The notes: generated from the sequence alone by a model not told the origin. 64,000 bases of DNA from Paenilisteria rustica (GCF_013820765.1 NZ_JABJVM010000004.1:124001-188000); one strand, 5' to 3'. Shown: positions 18,101 to 25,701, counted from the stretch's first letter. Program-made: numbers and translations.

Positions 18101-18580
18101 GTTGTATACAAATTGTTTACCGCTAGCAGTCACATTCTTATAAGTGACTTGCACCCCAGCATATTGTGACCAGAATAAAGGATAAATAGCTTGATTAGTG
18201 ATTGTTAAATCTTCTATGCGATTGACTGCATCCACTTTGGCAACTCCGATATTATTCAAATTCATATCTAGCGTGTGCCCGTTACCATATAGATTTTTTT
18301 GTGTTGTAAAGTTAAAGCTGGCTGTAAGCTTAATATCCGCTGTTAATTTAATGTCTGTTACACTTGTACTCACCAAAGCTGCTTTCAATTGTTCGGATGT
18401 TGCTACCTCCGTTGCGTTAGCAGGGGCAGCAGTAGGTGCCGCTTCTGACACTGCATTTTTAAGTGCTTCTTCACTTGCAAATACGTTAACCGGTAGTGTA
18501 CTTAGTAGCGTGCTCCCAACCAAGACGGTTGCTAAAGCGATTGTTCCACTTTTTCTGACGATATTATTTTTCGTTGACAT
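13292..18580 (-). CDS. Giant secreted adhesin: beta-helix head, 9 BIG_6-like and 7 Big_15-like repeats
   Basis: A 1762-residue surface or secreted protein. Residues 1-35 form a signal peptide ending VNVFA before SEEALKN. Residues ~55-200, with ATSEQLKAALVSTSVTDIKL and LYGNGHTLDMN, match the pectate-lyase-like adhesive domain. A beta-helix-like part continues to ~415. Nine tandem repeats of ~81 residues (about 420-1150) each carry GTAEPNA, GSGKVGSDGKY and VTATATKDGK, as in BIG_6 domains. Seven ~87-residue repeats (1150-1762) carry YVTGKTD, KIGLYD and TYKIYASD, as in Big_15 domains. There is no LPXTG, no GW and no WxL module: the last repeat simply ends, so release or non-covalent wall binding is expected. 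GAGGAGG precedes the ATG. The gene has its own terminator. Confidence 0.9.
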   Translation of the reverse strand: MSTKNNIVRKSGTIALATVLVGSTLLSTLPVNVFASEEALKNAVSEAAPTAAPANATEVATSEQLKAALVSTSVTDIKLTADIKLTASFNFTTQKNLYGNGHTLDMNLNNIGVAKVDAVNRIEDLTITNQAIYPLFWSQYAGVQVTYKNVTASGKQFVYNSSGTTILEGNIKATADYHEVFEGKNLIIKEGANVDFSSIESTLTGLYVTGDLIQEANSNMKVDSKSYTLYVANNSAQISIAGNLELKSATKQTIYATGGNMVVKTGAKFKADAGDTIEEGISITNGSLTVETGADFVATSKGVQGTVQTGKALTFENGSNFAITNTNATGSVFANYAGASTKININSDKGLSTWDYGFINNDKPTHNYNDFKTATFDLSGWALGNLSQQNLTSNSAQFQSQFVSKTTGKLFGGSYALTNIAQTTIENLTTDSIHVVGVAEPNANIVITNATGGILGSGKVGSDGYYDITIAKQAAGTEVTATADSNGIKSSAKTTVIQAAIEQTTIAPITTDSKNATGTAEPNADIEIKANGEVIGSGKVGSDGAYSITISQQDVGTRVTATATKGTASSSATTTVTQGDLAQTTISALTTKSELAEGTAEPNASIVIKNSVGETLGSGKVGSDGKYKITIEKQVAGTDVIATATKDGKTSTAQTTVVRGEIDTTTINGLTTESESVSGKAEPNATIVVTDQDNVVLATGRVGSDGIYKVTIDKQPEGTTVSVTAALAGLTSTASTIVERDGIDQTTINALTTNSESVSGKAEPNANIVITDQTGKELAKGRVGSDGIYVLLIANQPEGTVVTATATKDGKTSDAHTTVIRDSIAPTTINALTADSEKATGTAEPNADIVIKNAAGTIIGSGKVGSDGKYSLTIDKQAEGTVVTATATKDGKTASTDTVVKAGQNIAPTTINALTTDSEKAIGTAEPNAAIVIKNGAGVTIATGTVGSDGKYSLTIEKQPEGTLVTATATKDGKSTYAQTTVIRDAIAPTTINTLTADSTNATGTAEPNAAIVIKNGAGTTIASGTVGSDGKYNFIITPQAEGTVVTATATKNGKIASVETVVKAGQNIAPTTINALTTDTVIATGTAEPNASIVITNAAGKTIGSGTVASDGKYSLTIEKQAAGTVVTATATKNGKTAYANTTVIDDKFAAPTINDYYVNDGYVTGTAPTGAKKVTIEVAGKIIRTVDVAANGTYRIYVNDNAAMGVAGTTFQAYATDATGRTSDKTTSTVKAKAVVVTPPTINNYVVDSGYVTGKAAAPATKVTISVGGKDIRTGDVAADGTFKIYVNDNADMKIVGKEFTAVAKDAAGNVSTPTTATVQGATLSKPTIDAYYAGQEYITGKTDKATSKIGLYDKAGNLLRYGAVDVATGTYKIYASDKTAMRVVGDEFSVRAIDVAGTATEPTKSTILTALLGKPSINDYNKGDEYVTGKTDLATFKIGLYDNNGTQLRTGLVNPDGTYKIYASDKAFMQVIGNNFTVRAINSANVPGLAATSTVLGERIPSVVTATDYNLGDNNITGTYTGAGAKVQLFVNDVLVKNGALDTATGTYQVYAKDYIKTATDKVEIVLYDKNWQELDRTPVNVKAAAGQTLKITPDAYTIGDSNVTGTLDGVSTGIKLYVNGELARTGQINGDGKTFAIYAQDKIKSATDDVKVVGTDKDGKEVTVTVTVKAASESPDALKIGAISYTLNTDNITGSYTGTMNGVELWVNDEKVRTGGSDATTQTFSVYAKDKITSASDKVQIKGYDKNWNPVTIDVTIN
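15130..17330 (-). repeat. Nine BIG_6-like protein repeats in the adhesin centre
   Basis: Nine copies of 80-82 codons, each beginning with a TTIN(A/T)LTTDS-like string and ending with an acidic or basic linker (VIRD or VKAGQN). Copies 6-9 are nearly identical to each other in both protein and DNA, while copies 1-5 are more diverged. Copies 6 and 8 share the VKAGQN linker; copies 5 and 7 share VIRD. That alternation points to duplication of a two-repeat unit. Confidence 0.88.
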
Positions 18581-18621
18581 TAATTAATGTCCTCCTCTGA
18601 TTTAAATTATTATTTGTACTT

Positions 18622-18637
18622 ATAGTTGCGCAACTAT
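18622..18637. promoter_or_regulatory. Perfect 16-bp palindrome, candidate operator upstream of the adhesin
   Basis: ATAGTTGCGCAACTAT reads the same on both strands and lies 42 bases before the adhesin ATG. Dyad sites of this size are bound by dimeric HTH proteins of the Crp/Fnr type, and such a gene lies immediately upstream. It is not the PrfA consensus (TTAACA-N2-TGTTAA). Binding by the neighbouring regulator is an inference; the position so close to the start could also suit a repressor. Confidence 0.5.
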
Positions 18638-18660
18638 TTTTTGGACTGAATTCAAAAGAG

Positions 18661-18696
18661 TTAACTTGAATCAATCGGATTATTTCGTTTTTCCAT
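18661..18696 (-). other. Possible 11-residue leader peptide before the adhesin
   Basis: An ATG at 18696 is preceded at 6 bases by AAAGGGTG and encodes MEKRNNPIDSS then stop. It ends 81 bases before the adhesin start. The good ribosome site is the only support; no codon-bias or conservation test was possible. Confidence 0.25.
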
Positions 18697-18924
18697 TTTT
18701 TACACCCTTTCTTATTTGAGTTTGACTATCTAAAAATTTAACTATAATTTTTTATCCAAATATTAAAAATTCAATATTACTAATAACTATTTTCATTTCA
18801 GCTCTACGGAACGTTGCTTATAATAAACCATCCTTGCTGTTGAATCTCAGTATATAATAGAAATCTTGGTCTGTTTTCCACTATTTAGAATTAAAATAAT
18901 AATTTTCGAATACTTTGTGACAAC

Positions 18925-19641
18925 TTACGAAAAAACTTCTAATTTCATTTCCAGCTTAGGTTGGTCCATGTAAATCGCACTTTTGATGGTATAGATGAAT
19001 CCTTCTTCTTGTAGTTTTTGTAGCACGCTTGTAATCGTATTAGGATTTAAGTTTGAGTATTGAGCAATCATGCCTTTACTTATTTGCCTCGGAAAGCTGA
19101 TGATATTTTTTTCTGCGGTCTCTTTACCGTATTTCTGACCTAACTCTAGGAGCACAGAGCTAATTCTTTGCCGGGTCGGAAGTCTGAGAAGCTCCTCTTT
19201 TTTCACCATGTGCTTCATCTGATTTTGCATGTGCACATAATGATAAAAGTAACCCTCTTGTGTGTTCATTATTTTTTCAATGATGTCCTCTTTTGCATAT
19301 CTGGTCACAACCAATTCATCGGATAGAACCTGATATGTATACAATGGACTACTTCCAAGCATCAAATTAGAAAGTCCAAGTACATCTCGTGCTGTATAAA
19401 AATCAACAACTACACCTTTTCCAATAGTCGCCGTCACAATGCCTTCTTCAATAAAATAAATCGCATTTAAATCATCACTAGCTTTCAAAATAATATCGTT
19501 CCTATTGAAGGTTTTCTTCACACCTCTCACTGGAAATATGCAATCTTCTTCTATAAAGCGGCGGAATTTGTGCTCGCTAAACTGGCTTGCTATAGAGTCT
19601 TCACTGTACAAACTGTTCATGTCTAACATTTTATTCTGCAT
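18925..19641 (-). CDS. Crp/Fnr-family regulator (PrfA superfamily)
   Basis: A 238-residue transcription factor. The N-terminal half is a cyclic-nucleotide-type beta-roll: NDIILKASDDLNAIYFIEEGIVTATIGKG and FYTARDVLGLSNLML. A long helix follows, then a winged helix with RQRISSVLLELGQKYGK and SKGMIAQYSNLNPNTITSVLQKLQEEGFI. It has the length of PrfA (237) and the same architecture, but the sequence is not PrfA and no virulence cluster follows. GGAGG lies 9 bases before the ATG at 19641. Downstream on the same strand is the giant adhesin, upstream is the bile-salt-hydrolase-family gene, and both are candidate targets. The ligand is unknown; Arg residues for cAMP phosphate binding are not evident. 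Confidence 0.85.
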   Translation of the reverse strand: MQNKMLDMNSLYSEDSIASQFSEHKFRRFIEEDCIFPVRGVKKTFNRNDIILKASDDLNAIYFIEEGIVTATIGKGVVVDFYTARDVLGLSNLMLGSSPLYTYQVLSDELVVTRYAKEDIIEKIMNTQEGYFYHYVHMQNQMKHMVKKEELLRLPTRQRISSVLLELGQKYGKETAEKNIISFPRQISKGMIAQYSNLNPNTITSVLQKLQEEGFIYTIKSAIYMDQPKLEMKLEVFS

Positions 19642-19965
19642 CTAAATGTCCTCCTTCCACACTATTGATTATTTATATGCATCTTCTCTTAGTAGTGAAC
19701 GGAACTTAGTATAGAACAAAAATAGGAATCCATTTTCTAAAATCCAGAATAAATAGATAGTATTTTGAACATTTTATGACTTTTTGCTATACGTTTATGG
19801 TCTATAAAAAGCTATATTTCTACTTCTTTATCTTACATTTGCTGTTATATTCGATTCGCAATTATTTTTCTACTGATAATTTAATAATTATCAGAGAGGA
19901 GCTACAATTTATCTCTACTCTAGCTCCTCTTTGTAGTAAGAATATTCCGTGATATATGCAACTGC
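19642..19965. other. AT-rich intergenic region upstream of the Crp-type gene
   Basis: These 324 bases hold the hairpin that ends the hydrolase transcript and the promoter zone of the regulator. A TATACT hexamer occurs on the minus strand near 19713, but no matching -35 was found. No gene is visible. Confidence 0.5.
19875..19930 (-). terminator. Stem-loop(s) after the hydrolase gene
   Basis: AGAGGAGCTA (19895-19904) pairs perfectly with TAGCTCCTCT (19921-19930). A second small palindrome GATAATT/AATTATC lies at 19875-19892. The T-tract is weak, so termination is likely but not textbook. Confidence 0.5.
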
Positions 19966-20955
19966 TTATACTAATCGTTTTATATTTTGCGGAGTTTCCA
20001 CAACATATGTGATTGGTTCTTTGATATTCTCTAAAAGTTCATCCGTCAACGTGACACTGTTGATTTGATTATTTTCGTAGGAAGTGAAGTAGTACGTCTT
20101 GCTTTCGGAACACATCGACGCCACATACTGCGTGAAATCTGGGTCGCCGTTTTCTTTAATGACCGCGCCGTTCGGGATGCGGACACTATTCAAGATGTAC
20201 CACACATTCGTGATTGCTTCTTCCTCGTTTTTCGCGGGAACCACGTTTTCTTTCAGGAATGCTGCGCGGACAAAACGTTCTGGAGGCGTGAATCCACCTG
20301 GTAATTTACTTGTCCCTGTTCCTTGTGAGAAAGGTTTCGCGATGTAATCTCCGAACTTCACTGGTGCTAGTTGTTGCGCTTGTAAACCTGTGTAGTTGCG
20401 CAAATTCTCAATATGCCATTCGAGACGCGGCGTGTTTGTCATGACGCCAACTGGGTTTTCCTTGATCCGTAGCGTCGTTTCCGTCGGCTCAATCACCGCA
20501 CAGCGTCCACTCTTATCGGTGAAAATCCAATGTAACGGCGTCGTGATTCCCAGTAACGCAACCGGTTGATCCACCAGATTGATGTCCGCTAACTTCGCCT
20601 CCACATCTTCAATCGTCGCACACGTACCTAACATCCAAAGTAAGAATTCCTGCGGTGCCAAATTAATTTTCCCATCCACCGCTTCCGGCGCGTAAACCGC
20701 TTCGCCCGGCAGATAAAGGGACGCACAACTCAAGCCTTTCTCATTCAACCCGTCCGCGAAAATGTACTTATCTAGCTCTCTGCCAGCGCCAACAAACGCA
20801 TAATCATTCGTGTAGCTCACACCATCTGTCGAAGATTCCCACGCATAATTCCTCGGGCTCACCGTCGGATTCGCCTCCAAGATAAAAGCGAAATCCATCG
20901 TTCTTGATAATACATGTTTCCCATCCAACGTTTCTAATACGAAGCTTGTGCACAT
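19966..20955 (-). CDS. Choloylglycine hydrolase family enzyme (bile salt hydrolase/penicillin V acylase-like)
   Basis: A 329-residue Ntn hydrolase. After removal of Met, Cys2 (MCTSFV) becomes the nucleophile. Arg18 and Asp21 are in LSRTMDF, Asn lies in GVMTNTPRLEWH and the late Arg in ERFVRAAF: the full active-site set of the C59 family. It hydrolyses a linear amide, such as a conjugated bile acid, penicillin V or an N-acyl-homoserine lactone; which one cannot be told from these residues. No signal peptide is seen, so it is cytoplasmic. AAGGAGAG precedes the ATG. Two copies of the Mga-type box lie upstream with an ideal -10, implying activation by the regulator at 21227-22714. Confidence 0.88.
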   Translation of the reverse strand: MCTSFVLETLDGKHVLSRTMDFAFILEANPTVSPRNYAWESSTDGVSYTNDYAFVGAGRELDKYIFADGLNEKGLSCASLYLPGEAVYAPEAVDGKINLAPQEFLLWMLGTCATIEDVEAKLADINLVDQPVALLGITTPLHWIFTDKSGRCAVIEPTETTLRIKENPVGVMTNTPRLEWHIENLRNYTGLQAQQLAPVKFGDYIAKPFSQGTGTSKLPGGFTPPERFVRAAFLKENVVPAKNEEEAITNVWYILNSVRIPNGAVIKENGDPDFTQYVASMCSESKTYYFTSYENNQINSVTLTDELLENIKEPITYVVETPQNIKRLV

Positions 20956-21000
20956 AATTAATTCTCTCCTTCAAATTTGTATTTGTTTACTATACTACCT

Positions 21001-21055
21001 ATTATAGCGAGTTTCTGTTCGACTGATTCTGTTCTTTTGTCGTTTTAGCGGTACA
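21001..21055 (-). promoter_or_regulatory. Activator-type promoter copy 1 (hydrolase gene)
   Basis: On the minus strand the box TGTACCGCTAA-AACGACAAAA occupies 21055-21035 and a perfect TATAAT occupies 21006-21001, 28 bases further on. No -35 hexamer lies 16-18 bases before the -10. The same box and the same spacing recur at 21125-21179 and 25702-25756. The position, about -41 to -61, suits a class I activator. It drives the hydrolase gene 46 bases downstream. Confidence 0.7.
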
Positions 21056-21124
21056 TTTTTGACTGCCTTGCTTTTCCTTCTAAAACGTTGCCACATCTTC
21101 ATGTCTCTCTCACTTACAATACCT

Positions 21125-21179
21125 ATTATATCGAATCTAGTGCGCTGCAAATTCGCAATTTTGTCGTATTATCTGCACA
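21125..21179 (-). promoter_or_regulatory. Activator-type promoter copy 2 (upstream of copy 1)
   Basis: The box TGTGCAGATAA-TACGACAAAA (21179-21159) lies 28 bases before TATAAT (21130-21125) followed by AGGTA, as in copy 1. It sits between the terminator of the Mga-like gene and copy 1. Tandem promoters for the hydrolase, about 125 bases apart, are therefore likely; alternatively one is a duplication relic. Confidence 0.68.
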
Positions 21180-21192
21180 TTTTTAACCGAAC

Positions 21193-21219
21193 AAAAAAAG
21201 CCGCCAAATTCAGCAGCTT
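21193..21219 (-). terminator. Terminator of the Mga-like gene
   Basis: On the minus strand AAGCTGC pairs with GCGGCTT (one G-U) around an 8-base loop and is followed by TTTTTTTG. It starts 8 bases after the stop codon. Confidence 0.8.
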
Positions 21220-21226
21220 CCCTTCA

Positions 21227-22714
21227 TCATTTATTCCCCATTGTCTCAATCACAATATTCGATATGTTCGCGAAATCCCTAGCAGACAGCTCTGGCCCAA
21301 TATAAAGTATCTTCCCGCGATGATACTGCTCCATCATCATCGGCGTCGAAATCGTTGTCAAAATCACATCCGCTTGATGCGCACTATTCTTATTCAAAAA
21401 ATGGACCTTATAACGATATTTCAACGTATCATCAATCTGGTGACGCAAATTATTCTCCGCCAATTTCGGCAAATCCGTATCCAAAACAATCTGAACCTGC
21501 TCCTCAAAATACGTCAGCGGTTTAATAGAAGAAAATAACAAAGCATACCTCGTCAATAAAAACTGTTTCTCCAAAAATAACTCGTTCCGCGTCTCCTCAT
21601 ACAACTCATCCAATAATTCATCCAACTTTCCAAACAAGTTCGGATAATATTCCGCCACCCGATGCAAATACTCATATCCATTAATATCTACTGAAAAGCT
21701 CTTAAACAACGTACAAAAAAGATGCGCACAAAAACTGTTTTTGAAGAAGGTTTCTTTCTTTTTCTCCGGTATATCTATAATTTCTGCCGAGAAAGCACGC
21801 ATCAGAGCTTCCGTCGCCAAATAAATATCCGATTCATTTTTCTGATGAGGCGCCATAATTCGCCGCGCCAGCTCACTATTTTCATAGAGTTTTGGACGCG
21901 TCTCCATCAACAAATAGAAGAAATAAATCTCGCCCTCCTTTTGAATATTCATCGACTCAAAAACAGCTTTCATTTTGTTCAACCTTTTAAAATCATTGTC
22001 CAAGTCCAGATAGTTTTTCCAATTCGGATTCATGTCCACCGTATGCCTTTTGCGGATTCGAATGATATTTATCGCCAAAATATAACCAATCTGATTCTTC
22101 TGCACATGCGTCAAGTTCAACCGCAAACTCGTACTCACCCGCTCCGTCGCATCTTCAATCGTTTCCTGATCCACAATATCGAACGGCCACAACGCCCCCC
22201 GATAAATCCGCCAAAACACACTATAAGCAAACATCCTGATCTGCGTCTCCGTCCCCACCAGCTCATACGTTTCGCGCTTCAAAGAAATTCCATACGGTTC
22301 CAGCAATTCCTGAAAAGTTTTTAACGTCCGCCGAACCGTCGTCTCACTCAAAAAATTATCCATCGCAAATCTCTTCACCGACGTAAATTCCTCGAAAAAA
22401 ACAGCTTTCATCAACATAAACGTCACGTTATCCTCTAAAAGATACAATTCAAAACCAACAACATCCGCACCAGCCATTATTTCAAGGAATACGCCCTTAT
22501 TCTTAGCCGTATGCAACTGAATTTTATCATCCTGATAGCCATCCACTTTCTCCAATAAATCCACCAAATAGCGTTGAACCGTCCGCGGAATCATATCTAA
22601 GCGCTCACTCAATTCATTCACCGTATACCAACGCGACTCCTCCGAAATCATCCGCAAAATCATCATACTATTCGTTGTACTCTGGTCAATCGCCCGATAA
22701 ATATCGTTTTTCAA
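21227..22714 (-). CDS. Mga/AtxA-like transcriptional regulator
   Basis: A 495-residue regulator. The first winged helix is in NSMMILRMISEESRWYTVNELSERL and MIPRTVQRYLVDL; the second, Mga-type HTH is in NFLSETTVRRTLKTFQELL (about residues 117-135). The middle is helical like PRD domains (ERVSTSLRLNL, KNQIGYILAINIIR). The end, VILTTISTPMMMEQYHRGKILYIG, looks like an EIIB-type fold. That is the domain order of Mga, AtxA and PRD-type activators. The start is TTG 22714 with GGGGG 8 bases upstream. No box copy lies before its own gene. Boxes flank it on both sides, before the hydrolase and before YhgE, so these are its probable targets. Phosphorylation by a PTS is possible but no conserved His was verified. 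Confidence 0.85.
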   Translation of the reverse strand: MKNDIYRAIDQSTTNSMMILRMISEESRWYTVNELSERLDMIPRTVQRYLVDLLEKVDGYQDDKIQLHTAKNKGVFLEIMAGADVVGFELYLLEDNVTFMLMKAVFFEEFTSVKRFAMDNFLSETTVRRTLKTFQELLEPYGISLKRETYELVGTETQIRMFAYSVFWRIYRGALWPFDIVDQETIEDATERVSTSLRLNLTHVQKNQIGYILAINIIRIRKRHTVDMNPNWKNYLDLDNDFKRLNKMKAVFESMNIQKEGEIYFFYLLMETRPKLYENSELARRIMAPHQKNESDIYLATEALMRAFSAEIIDIPEKKKETFFKNSFCAHLFCTLFKSFSVDINGYEYLHRVAEYYPNLFGKLDELLDELYEETRNELFLEKQFLLTRYALLFSSIKPLTYFEEQVQIVLDTDLPKLAENNLRHQIDDTLKYRYKVHFLNKNSAHQADVILTTISTPMMMEQYHRGKILYIGPELSARDFANISNIVIETMGNK

Positions 22715-22822
22715 AAGAAATACCCCCTTTAAAAATATCTATAGCCATGCCTTATCCTGCTTTTCGATGCTTCCCAATACTTATACCCTCCATTCATACT
22801 TCTCATTCAAAATTTTCCCCAT

Positions 22823-22858
22823 AAAAAAGGCCCTGCATCCATTTTAGAATACAGGGCC
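22823..22858 (-). terminator. Terminator of the YhgE gene
   Basis: GGCCCTG (22829-22835) pairs with CAGGGCC (22852-22858). On the minus strand the stem is followed by TTTTTTAT. It starts 7 bases after the YhgE stop codon. Confidence 0.88.
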
Positions 22859-22865
22859 ATCCTTA

Positions 22866-25643
22866 TTAATCTTCTAAAGCTTGTAATTCTTGATTATTAT
22901 CTAATTGAGATATGCCTTCAAGATGTTTCTTCTGCAATTGTTTCATACCGAACCATAGTAACGCTGCGAATACTGCGAAGATTCCTAGAAGAACGAAGAT
23001 ACTTTGCAAGTAAACGTTCATGCCGATTCCGCCTGTGATGGCTTGTCTGAATCCATAGATGGAGTACGTCATTGGCAAGAATGGGTGGATCGCGTTGAAG
23101 AATCCGTTTGTTAGTGGCATTGGGAATGTTCCGCCTGCACCGCCAAGTTGTACGATCAGTAGAATCATTGCTACAAAGCGACCTGGGTTATCGAACGTCA
23201 TCGCTAGGAACATGATGATGAACATGTAAGCGAGTGAAGTCGTCATTGCCATGGCATAAAATTCGATTAGAGAATCTACGTGTAATCCGAGTACCAGCAT
23301 CACTGTTGCTTGGATAAGTGCCATCACGATTGCGACAACTGCGCCAACCGATGCTTTACTTGCCCACCATGCTGTGCTTGTTTGACCACGCATCGAGATT
23401 TTTCTGATAGGGAATACAAAGTTGAATACTAGAGCACCAACATATAGTGCTAGTGACATGACATATGGTGCTAAAGCTGCGCCATAATTTGGAACTGTAC
23501 TATAATTTTTGTGATTAACTTTATCTGGGCTTGCGAACATTTCAAAATTCTTATCTGTCGGGTGTAATTGACCAAGTTGTTGACTTCCAGCTGCTAATTG
23601 TGTCGAAAGTTCTGTTGCACCTGCATTTAGTGTGTTGATTCCTGATCCAAGTTGTCCCGAACCTGCTGCTAATTGTGCTGATCCGTTGTGAATTTCTCCT
23701 GCGCCATTGCTTAAGGCTGCTGCGCCATTTTGTAGTTTTGGAGCGTTTGCTACTAGTTGATTCGTGCCATCTGCAAGTTGTGCCGCGCCGTTATTTAACG
23801 CATTTACACCGTTTGTCAAAGCTGGTAATTGGCCAGAGAAAGTATTCATGCCACCAGCAAGTTTTGTTGCACCATTATTTAGAGCTGAGGATTTGCTACC
23901 TAATTCAGATGTACCATCATTGATTTTCTTCAAGCCACTGTTTAGCGCTTGGCTTCCGTCTGTTAATTGATTCACACCACTTGCTAGAGCCGGTACTTTT
24001 GCGTTCAATTCTTTCGCACCAGTTGTCGCGTCTGCAATACCGTTGTTCAGTGCCGTCGCGCCGCCAAGTAGTGTATTCTGATCGTTCGCACTACCGACTG
24101 CTTTTTGAATATCAGACATCGAACCGATAAGAGCATTCGTCCCGCTATAAATTCCAGGATTGCCGTTGAAACCATTGTTTAATTGGCTCACACCAGATTG
24201 TAGCGCTTCGATTTCGCCAACACTATCCGGAATATCCGCAATTAATTGACTCAATTCTTCTAAATCTTTGTGCATCAGTTGAATCACTTCGTTTTGCTTT
24301 TGCGCTTGATCAGTCAAAATGGGTGTTATATCGTTGACCAAAATTGCTTTTTCTTCTGGAGTTAAGGCTGAACCTTCAATTTTTGCAAGAATTTGGTCGT
24401 GATGCGTACCACTCGTTAAAGCTTCCAATGCCGCCAAACGTTCTTCTATTCTGTTGATCGTTGGCTCCATCGCGTTTCCTTTATTAACAATACTCGTCAA
24501 TGTCGTGTTGTTTACTTGCTGGTTTAATTCCGTAAGTCCTGTTTTAAATTGATTCAAACCACTTTGTAATTCTGCGATTTGAGACTTGCTCGTCGGGCTT
24601 GAAAGATTCGTGCTCAGCTCTTCCAATCCAGATTTTAATTGCGCACTTCCTGTGTTCAGTTTTTCTAGACCAGTTTGTAGTTCGCCCGCACCTTTTTGTA
24701 AATTCGGGATTTGACCATTTAGATCAGTCAAACCTTGCGTTAAGCTAGATGAACCAGCAAGAGCAGAATTCGTGCCTTTATTTAACTCGTTCACACCAGA
24801 TGTATATTGGCCAACACCGCTTGATAGTTGATTCGCACCAGCGTCAAGTGCCGCAACACCGTTCGTTAATGGGCCAACGCTTGAAGAAAGTTTCTTCGTA
24901 CCAGCATCCAGTTGTGCCGCGCCATTATTCGCTTTTTCCACACCATCGATATACTCATTTAACCCAACATTCAGCGTATCTGCGCCATCTTCAAACGTCA
25001 GTGTACTACTCGCTAATTTATTCAGATTTGCCGTTATTTTATCATTACCAGCTTCTAGTTTTCCACTACCTGTCGCAATTTCGCCAGCACCGTTTGCCGC
25101 TTGTTCGATACCATTTCCAAGTTTACCAACCTGTCCATAAATCGTTTCTGCGTAACCTTTCGTTACACTCGTGCTCACTTGCGCCTTCAAATCCTCAATC
25201 GCCATCTTCGTTACTTCTTCCCCGATAAAATTAAGCGATCCATTCGTTTCATAACCAATCTCCATTTTCTTCGGGTCTTTATCTAGAAGTGTCGTTGCGT
25301 TTTTCGAGAAATCCTTTGGCAACGTCACGATCATGTAGTACTTCAAATCCTTCATTCCTTGCTGCGCCTCTTCTTTTGAAACAAAGCGCCAGTCAAGCGA
25401 ATCATCTTTTTTCAGTTTAGCGACCAGTTGATCGCCGACATCCATCTTCTGTCCCTGAAAATCCACCGTCTCATCCAAGTTCACAACAGCTACTGGCAAA
25501 TGACTTGCCTTACCATATGGGTCCCACACTGATTTCAAGAAAAAGCTCGCATACATAATTGGGATAAATAAAATTGCGATAAAAGAAATTAATAAAACCT
25601 TATTGCGAAATAGCTTTTTCCACTCATTTTTGACCATATTCAT
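22866..25643 (-). CDS. YhgE/Pip-family membrane protein
   Basis: A 925-residue protein. One membrane segment near the N-terminus (VLLISFIAILFIPIMYASFF) is followed by the family signature LPVAVVNLDE. A long extracytoplasmic rod of heptad-like repeats (NNGAAQLADG, LTNGVAALDAG and variants) spans residues ~180-690. The C-terminal domain (from about 724) holds five membrane segments, ending ILLGIFAVFAALLWFG. Related proteins act as phage receptors (Pip), ESX-secretion components (EsaA) or ABC-type drug exporters. Here there is no ESX gene, so an envelope transport or stress role is more likely. AAGGAGG precedes the ATG at 25643. It is monocistronic and carries box copy 3 in its promoter, linking it to the Mga-like regulator. 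Confidence 0.9.
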   Translation of the reverse strand: MNMVKNEWKKLFRNKVLLISFIAILFIPIMYASFFLKSVWDPYGKASHLPVAVVNLDETVDFQGQKMDVGDQLVAKLKKDDSLDWRFVSKEEAQQGMKDLKYYMIVTLPKDFSKNATTLLDKDPKKMEIGYETNGSLNFIGEEVTKMAIEDLKAQVSTSVTKGYAETIYGQVGKLGNGIEQAANGAGEIATGSGKLEAGNDKITANLNKLASSTLTFEDGADTLNVGLNEYIDGVEKANNGAAQLDAGTKKLSSSVGPLTNGVAALDAGANQLSSGVGQYTSGVNELNKGTNSALAGSSSLTQGLTDLNGQIPNLQKGAGELQTGLEKLNTGSAQLKSGLEELSTNLSSPTSKSQIAELQSGLNQFKTGLTELNQQVNNTTLTSIVNKGNAMEPTINRIEERLAALEALTSGTHHDQILAKIEGSALTPEEKAILVNDITPILTDQAQKQNEVIQLMHKDLEELSQLIADIPDSVGEIEALQSGVSQLNNGFNGNPGIYSGTNALIGSMSDIQKAVGSANDQNTLLGGATALNNGIADATTGAKELNAKVPALASGVNQLTDGSQALNSGLKKINDGTSELGSKSSALNNGATKLAGGMNTFSGQLPALTNGVNALNNGAAQLADGTNQLVANAPKLQNGAAALSNGAGEIHNGSAQLAAGSGQLGSGINTLNAGATELSTQLAAGSQQLGQLHPTDKNFEMFASPDKVNHKNYSTVPNYGAALAPYVMSLALYVGALVFNFVFPIRKISMRGQTSTAWWASKASVGAVVAIVMALIQATVMLVLGLHVDSLIEFYAMAMTTSLAYMFIIMFLAMTFDNPGRFVAMILLIVQLGGAGGTFPMPLTNGFFNAIHPFLPMTYSIYGFRQAITGGIGMNVYLQSIFVLLGIFAVFAALLWFGMKQLQKKHLEGISQLDNNQELQALED

Positions 25644-25701
25644 ATTTGTAATTCCTCCTTCAAATTTTGGGGGTGTCTGTCATCTCTTGCTTACAAATAC
25701 A

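Larger units (their letters stand above)
18581..18924. other. Intergenic control region between the Crp-type gene and the adhesin
   Basis: This AT-rich gap of 344 bases separates the regulator from the adhesin, both on the minus strand. It holds a perfect 16-bp palindrome and an 11-codon leader frame (listed separately). No clear terminator for the regulator gene and no strong -35/-10 pair was found, so the adhesin promoter may need an activator. Confidence 0.5.

Noticed and set aside
18925-19641. Identity of the 238-residue regulator with PrfA
   Set aside because: Length and domain order agree, but the sequence is clearly different, and there is no plcA/hly/mpl/actA cluster and no PrfA box (TTAACA-N2-TGTTAA) in the neighbourhood.
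20995-21102. A 35-codon minus-strand frame encoding a very basic peptide, starting MKMWQRFRRK
   Set aside because: It runs through box copy 1 and its -10 hexamer, and the ribosome site (GAGAGAG) is poor. The constraint on this stretch is better explained by the promoter.
22866-25643. YhgE protein as part of an ESX/type VII secretion locus (EsaA)
   Set aside because: No EsxA-like, EssC, EsaB or LXG-toxin gene lies nearby; only the general YhgE/Pip architecture is shared.
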